The position numbers and the translations under genes were made by a program. This document shows, in pieces, positions 4,612-5,344 of a stretch of 5,344 bases of DNA (within the stretch, counting starts at the first letter, position 1; each line of letters opens with the position of its first letter). Source of the stretch: Actinomycetota bacterium (GTDB lineage Bacteria > Cyanobacteriota > Vampirovibrionia > Obscuribacterales > Obscuribacteraceae); contig CAJCIF010000498.1 of NCBI GenBank assembly GCA_903970355.1, positions 1 to 5,344 on the forward strand, read 5' to 3'. The notes beneath the pieces are model-generated. The model was given only the letters and a program-made list of their open reading frames with translations. It searched no databases and had not been told where the DNA came from.

Positions 4612-4809
4612 AGTCGTCAAGCGTGCAAGATATCGCTGAAAGAATCGCGCAAGGTAAAATTCAAACTCACACGTAATGGCATGAAGGCAATGTTTCAGGA
4701 GTATGACGAGCATGGTTTCTCAGGCGGTAATAGCCTAGTGCTCCGAAGTATTCTGGATCGTGAACCACGAACTCTCCACGAATTTATATGCGAACTTGCT
4801 GCTCGGTAA
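4612..4809 (+). pseudogene. C-terminal remnant of an NmrA-type SDR oxidoreductase
   Basis: This open frame ends with MKAMFQEYDEHGFSGGNSLV followed by LRSILDREPRTLHEFICELA and a TAA at 4807-4809. The pattern M-F-x-x-Y-D-x-H-G-x-x-G-N-x-x-V-L-R-x-x-L-x-R-E-P-R-T is the C-terminus of NmrA-like/atypical SDR NAD(P)-binding proteins, which are normally about 280-300 residues. An in-frame TAA at 4609-4611 and the 295-bp element some 50 bases upstream remove the whole nucleotide-binding part. The first in-frame ATG is at 4681, giving at most about 42 residues. The segment before it (KISLKESRKVKFKLTRNG) is likely not from the same gene or is diverged. The next ORF starts 23 bases later with a good ribosome binding site, suggesting a former operon. 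Confidence 0.55.
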
Positions 4810-4832
4810 AGCAGCGTTGAAGGACAGTTGCA

Positions 4833-5078
4833 ATGAATCACTTTGATATTCAAGCCAATCAACTTGGACTGGTTAAGACACAATACGTTTTACGTGAAAG
4901 TGAACTGGAGATTGACCGAACCGTGCCAGCTGCGACAATTGCTCACATGACCTGCACTGATAGGCTTCCACGCGACAACTATGACGTCATGACTGCGGAG
5001 ACTTCCGGTGCGCTGGCACAGTCAATCCTAGATGAGTCAGTTCGCCAATTCCATGCCAAGGTGCGACAACAATACTAA
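4833..5078 (+). CDS. Small ORF of unknown function, possibly an enzyme fragment
   Basis: The 81-residue product starts at an ATG with AAGGA (4820-4824) eight bases upstream. It is soluble and polar. Residues about 11-52 (LGLVKTQYVLRESELEIDR, TVPAATIAHMTCTDRLPRDN, YDV) resemble in rhythm the C-terminal beta-rich part of CocE/NonD-type (peptidase S15 family) hydrolases, but this is only a loose impression. The last 25 residues (ETSGALAQSILDESVRQFHAKVRQQY) look helical and may come from a different source, which would make it a fused remnant. Its neighbours on both sides, an NmrA-type tail and an SDR start, are broken genes on the same strand with operon-like spacing, so this too is probably a shortened survivor of a metabolic operon. 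Confidence 0.45.
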   Translation: MNHFDIQANQLGLVKTQYVLRESELEIDRTVPAATIAHMTCTDRLPRDNYDVMTAETSGALAQSILDESVRQFHAKVRQQY

Positions 5079-5095
5079 CGGAGGCTGCCCAAAAT

Positions 5096-5161
5096 ATGAA
5101 TCTAGATCTAATCAATAAGACGGCTCTTATTACAGGGTCTACCAAGGGCATCGGTTTCTAA
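5096..5161 (+). pseudogene. N-terminal fragment of a short-chain dehydrogenase (SDR)
   Basis: From the ATG at 5096, with GGAGG at 5080-5084, the frame reads MNLDLINKTALITG then STKGIGF and stops at TAA. NKTALITGSTKGIGF is the first beta strand and the TGxxxGIG NAD(P)-binding turn of classical SDR enzymes, which are about 250 residues long. Only 21 residues remain: sequence identity to the family ends exactly after GIGF, where the next part of the enzyme (usually A-x-A-x-x-L) should begin. The start site and its ribosome binding site are intact, so the gene was cut by a junction and not by slow decay at its start. It follows the preceding ORF by 17 bases. Confidence 0.7.
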
Positions 5162-5163
5162 CA

Positions 5164-5344
5164 TTGAAAGTCTCAACAACATCTGAAGAACCTCAGCCCT
5201 TGTCCTCATCTTTCAGCGATGAAGAAATGTTTGAGCATCTTAAGTGCAGAACTTTCGATTATTTCCGGCACGAGTGGAACCCTGCCAATGGTCTTATCGC
5301 TGACAAAAACGAGCCCGGTGCGCCAGCAAGTATTGCTGTGCTGG
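5164..5344 (+). CDS. Glucoamylase-family protein (COG5368-type), 5' part
   Basis: The frame runs off the right edge. From residue about 17 it reads FSDEEMFEHLKCRTFDYFRH, then EWNPANGLIADKN and PGAPASIAVL. This matches the opening of the putative glucoamylase family (COG5368, GH144-like): S-D-E-E-x-x-x-x-x-x-x-R-T-F-x-Y-F, then a P-x-x-G-L-x-x-D segment and the start of a G-x-P-A-S-I-A motif. These are (alpha/alpha)6-barrel proteins acting on glucans. I saw no signal peptide; the residues before the domain are Ser/Thr/Glu/Pro-rich. The start is uncertain: TTG at 5164 keeps the whole domain but has no ribosome binding site, while the first ATG (5227) would cut into FSDEE. The frame is open back to 5119, overlapping the broken SDR gene in another frame, so the original 5' end may have been replaced at the same junction. 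Confidence 0.65.
   Translation, partial: MKVSTTSEEPQPLSSSFSDEEMFEHLKCRTFDYFRHEWNPANGLIADKNEPGAPASIAVL

Noticed and set aside
4421..4639. 72-residue + strand open frame
   Set aside because: It crosses the right end repeats of the 295-bp element and continues into unrelated sequence; its Pro/Ile-rich middle is just the translation of the repeat units.

Overview
The window reads as an accessory or decayed stretch of a bacterial chromosome or large plasmid with moderate GC. It does not identify the host to a phylum. Evidence for a mobile region is the 5' part of a group II intron, a compact transposon-like element, a toxin-antitoxin pair and at least five gene fragments, packed between small genes of unknown function. 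All intact genes lie on the + strand. The intron, an IS110-type remnant and an epimerase remnant lie on the - strand.

Layout. Positions 1-509 (-) hold the 5' half of a group II intron; its first base is at 509 and it runs off the left edge before any maturase gene. It sits 54 bases upstream of, and antisense to, a DUF6869-type gene (564-977). A predicted exported protein follows (1007-1579). Next is a TumE-type toxin gene (1717-2013), overlapped by its winged-helix partner (2006-2371), with a strong promoter and ATAG/CTAT palindromes in front. Two more + strand genes, an 88-residue protein (2633-2899) and a single-pass membrane protein (3406-3936), are each preceded by a diverged copy of the same ~110-base intergenic repeat that contains the likely promoter. 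Between them lie the C-terminal tail of a NAD-dependent epimerase (-) and an unrecognised short ORF.

From 3937 on, the region is mosaic. It contains a hairpin-rich stretch (3964-4046), an IS110-type transposase N-domain fragment (-, 4099-4260), and a 295-bp element (4265-4559) with perfect 14-bp terminal inverted repeats and three evenly spaced TTGGCG sites at each end. After it come the C-terminal tail of an NmrA-type oxidoreductase, an 81-residue unrecognised ORF, an SDR start that stops after 21 codons, and the beginning of a glucoamylase-family (COG5368-type) protein running off the right edge.

The most notable structure is the 295-bp element. Its end architecture (TGT...ACA termini plus several short spaced transposase-site-like repeats on each side) resembles Tn7/Mu/TniA-type transposon ends, but it carries no transposase and would have to be mobilised in trans. 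The other checkable result is that the intron's proposed EBS1 and EBS2 pair with the exon bases actually present at its insertion site, which fixes its 5' boundary. The TumE/TumA pair is the only set of genes here that clearly works together.
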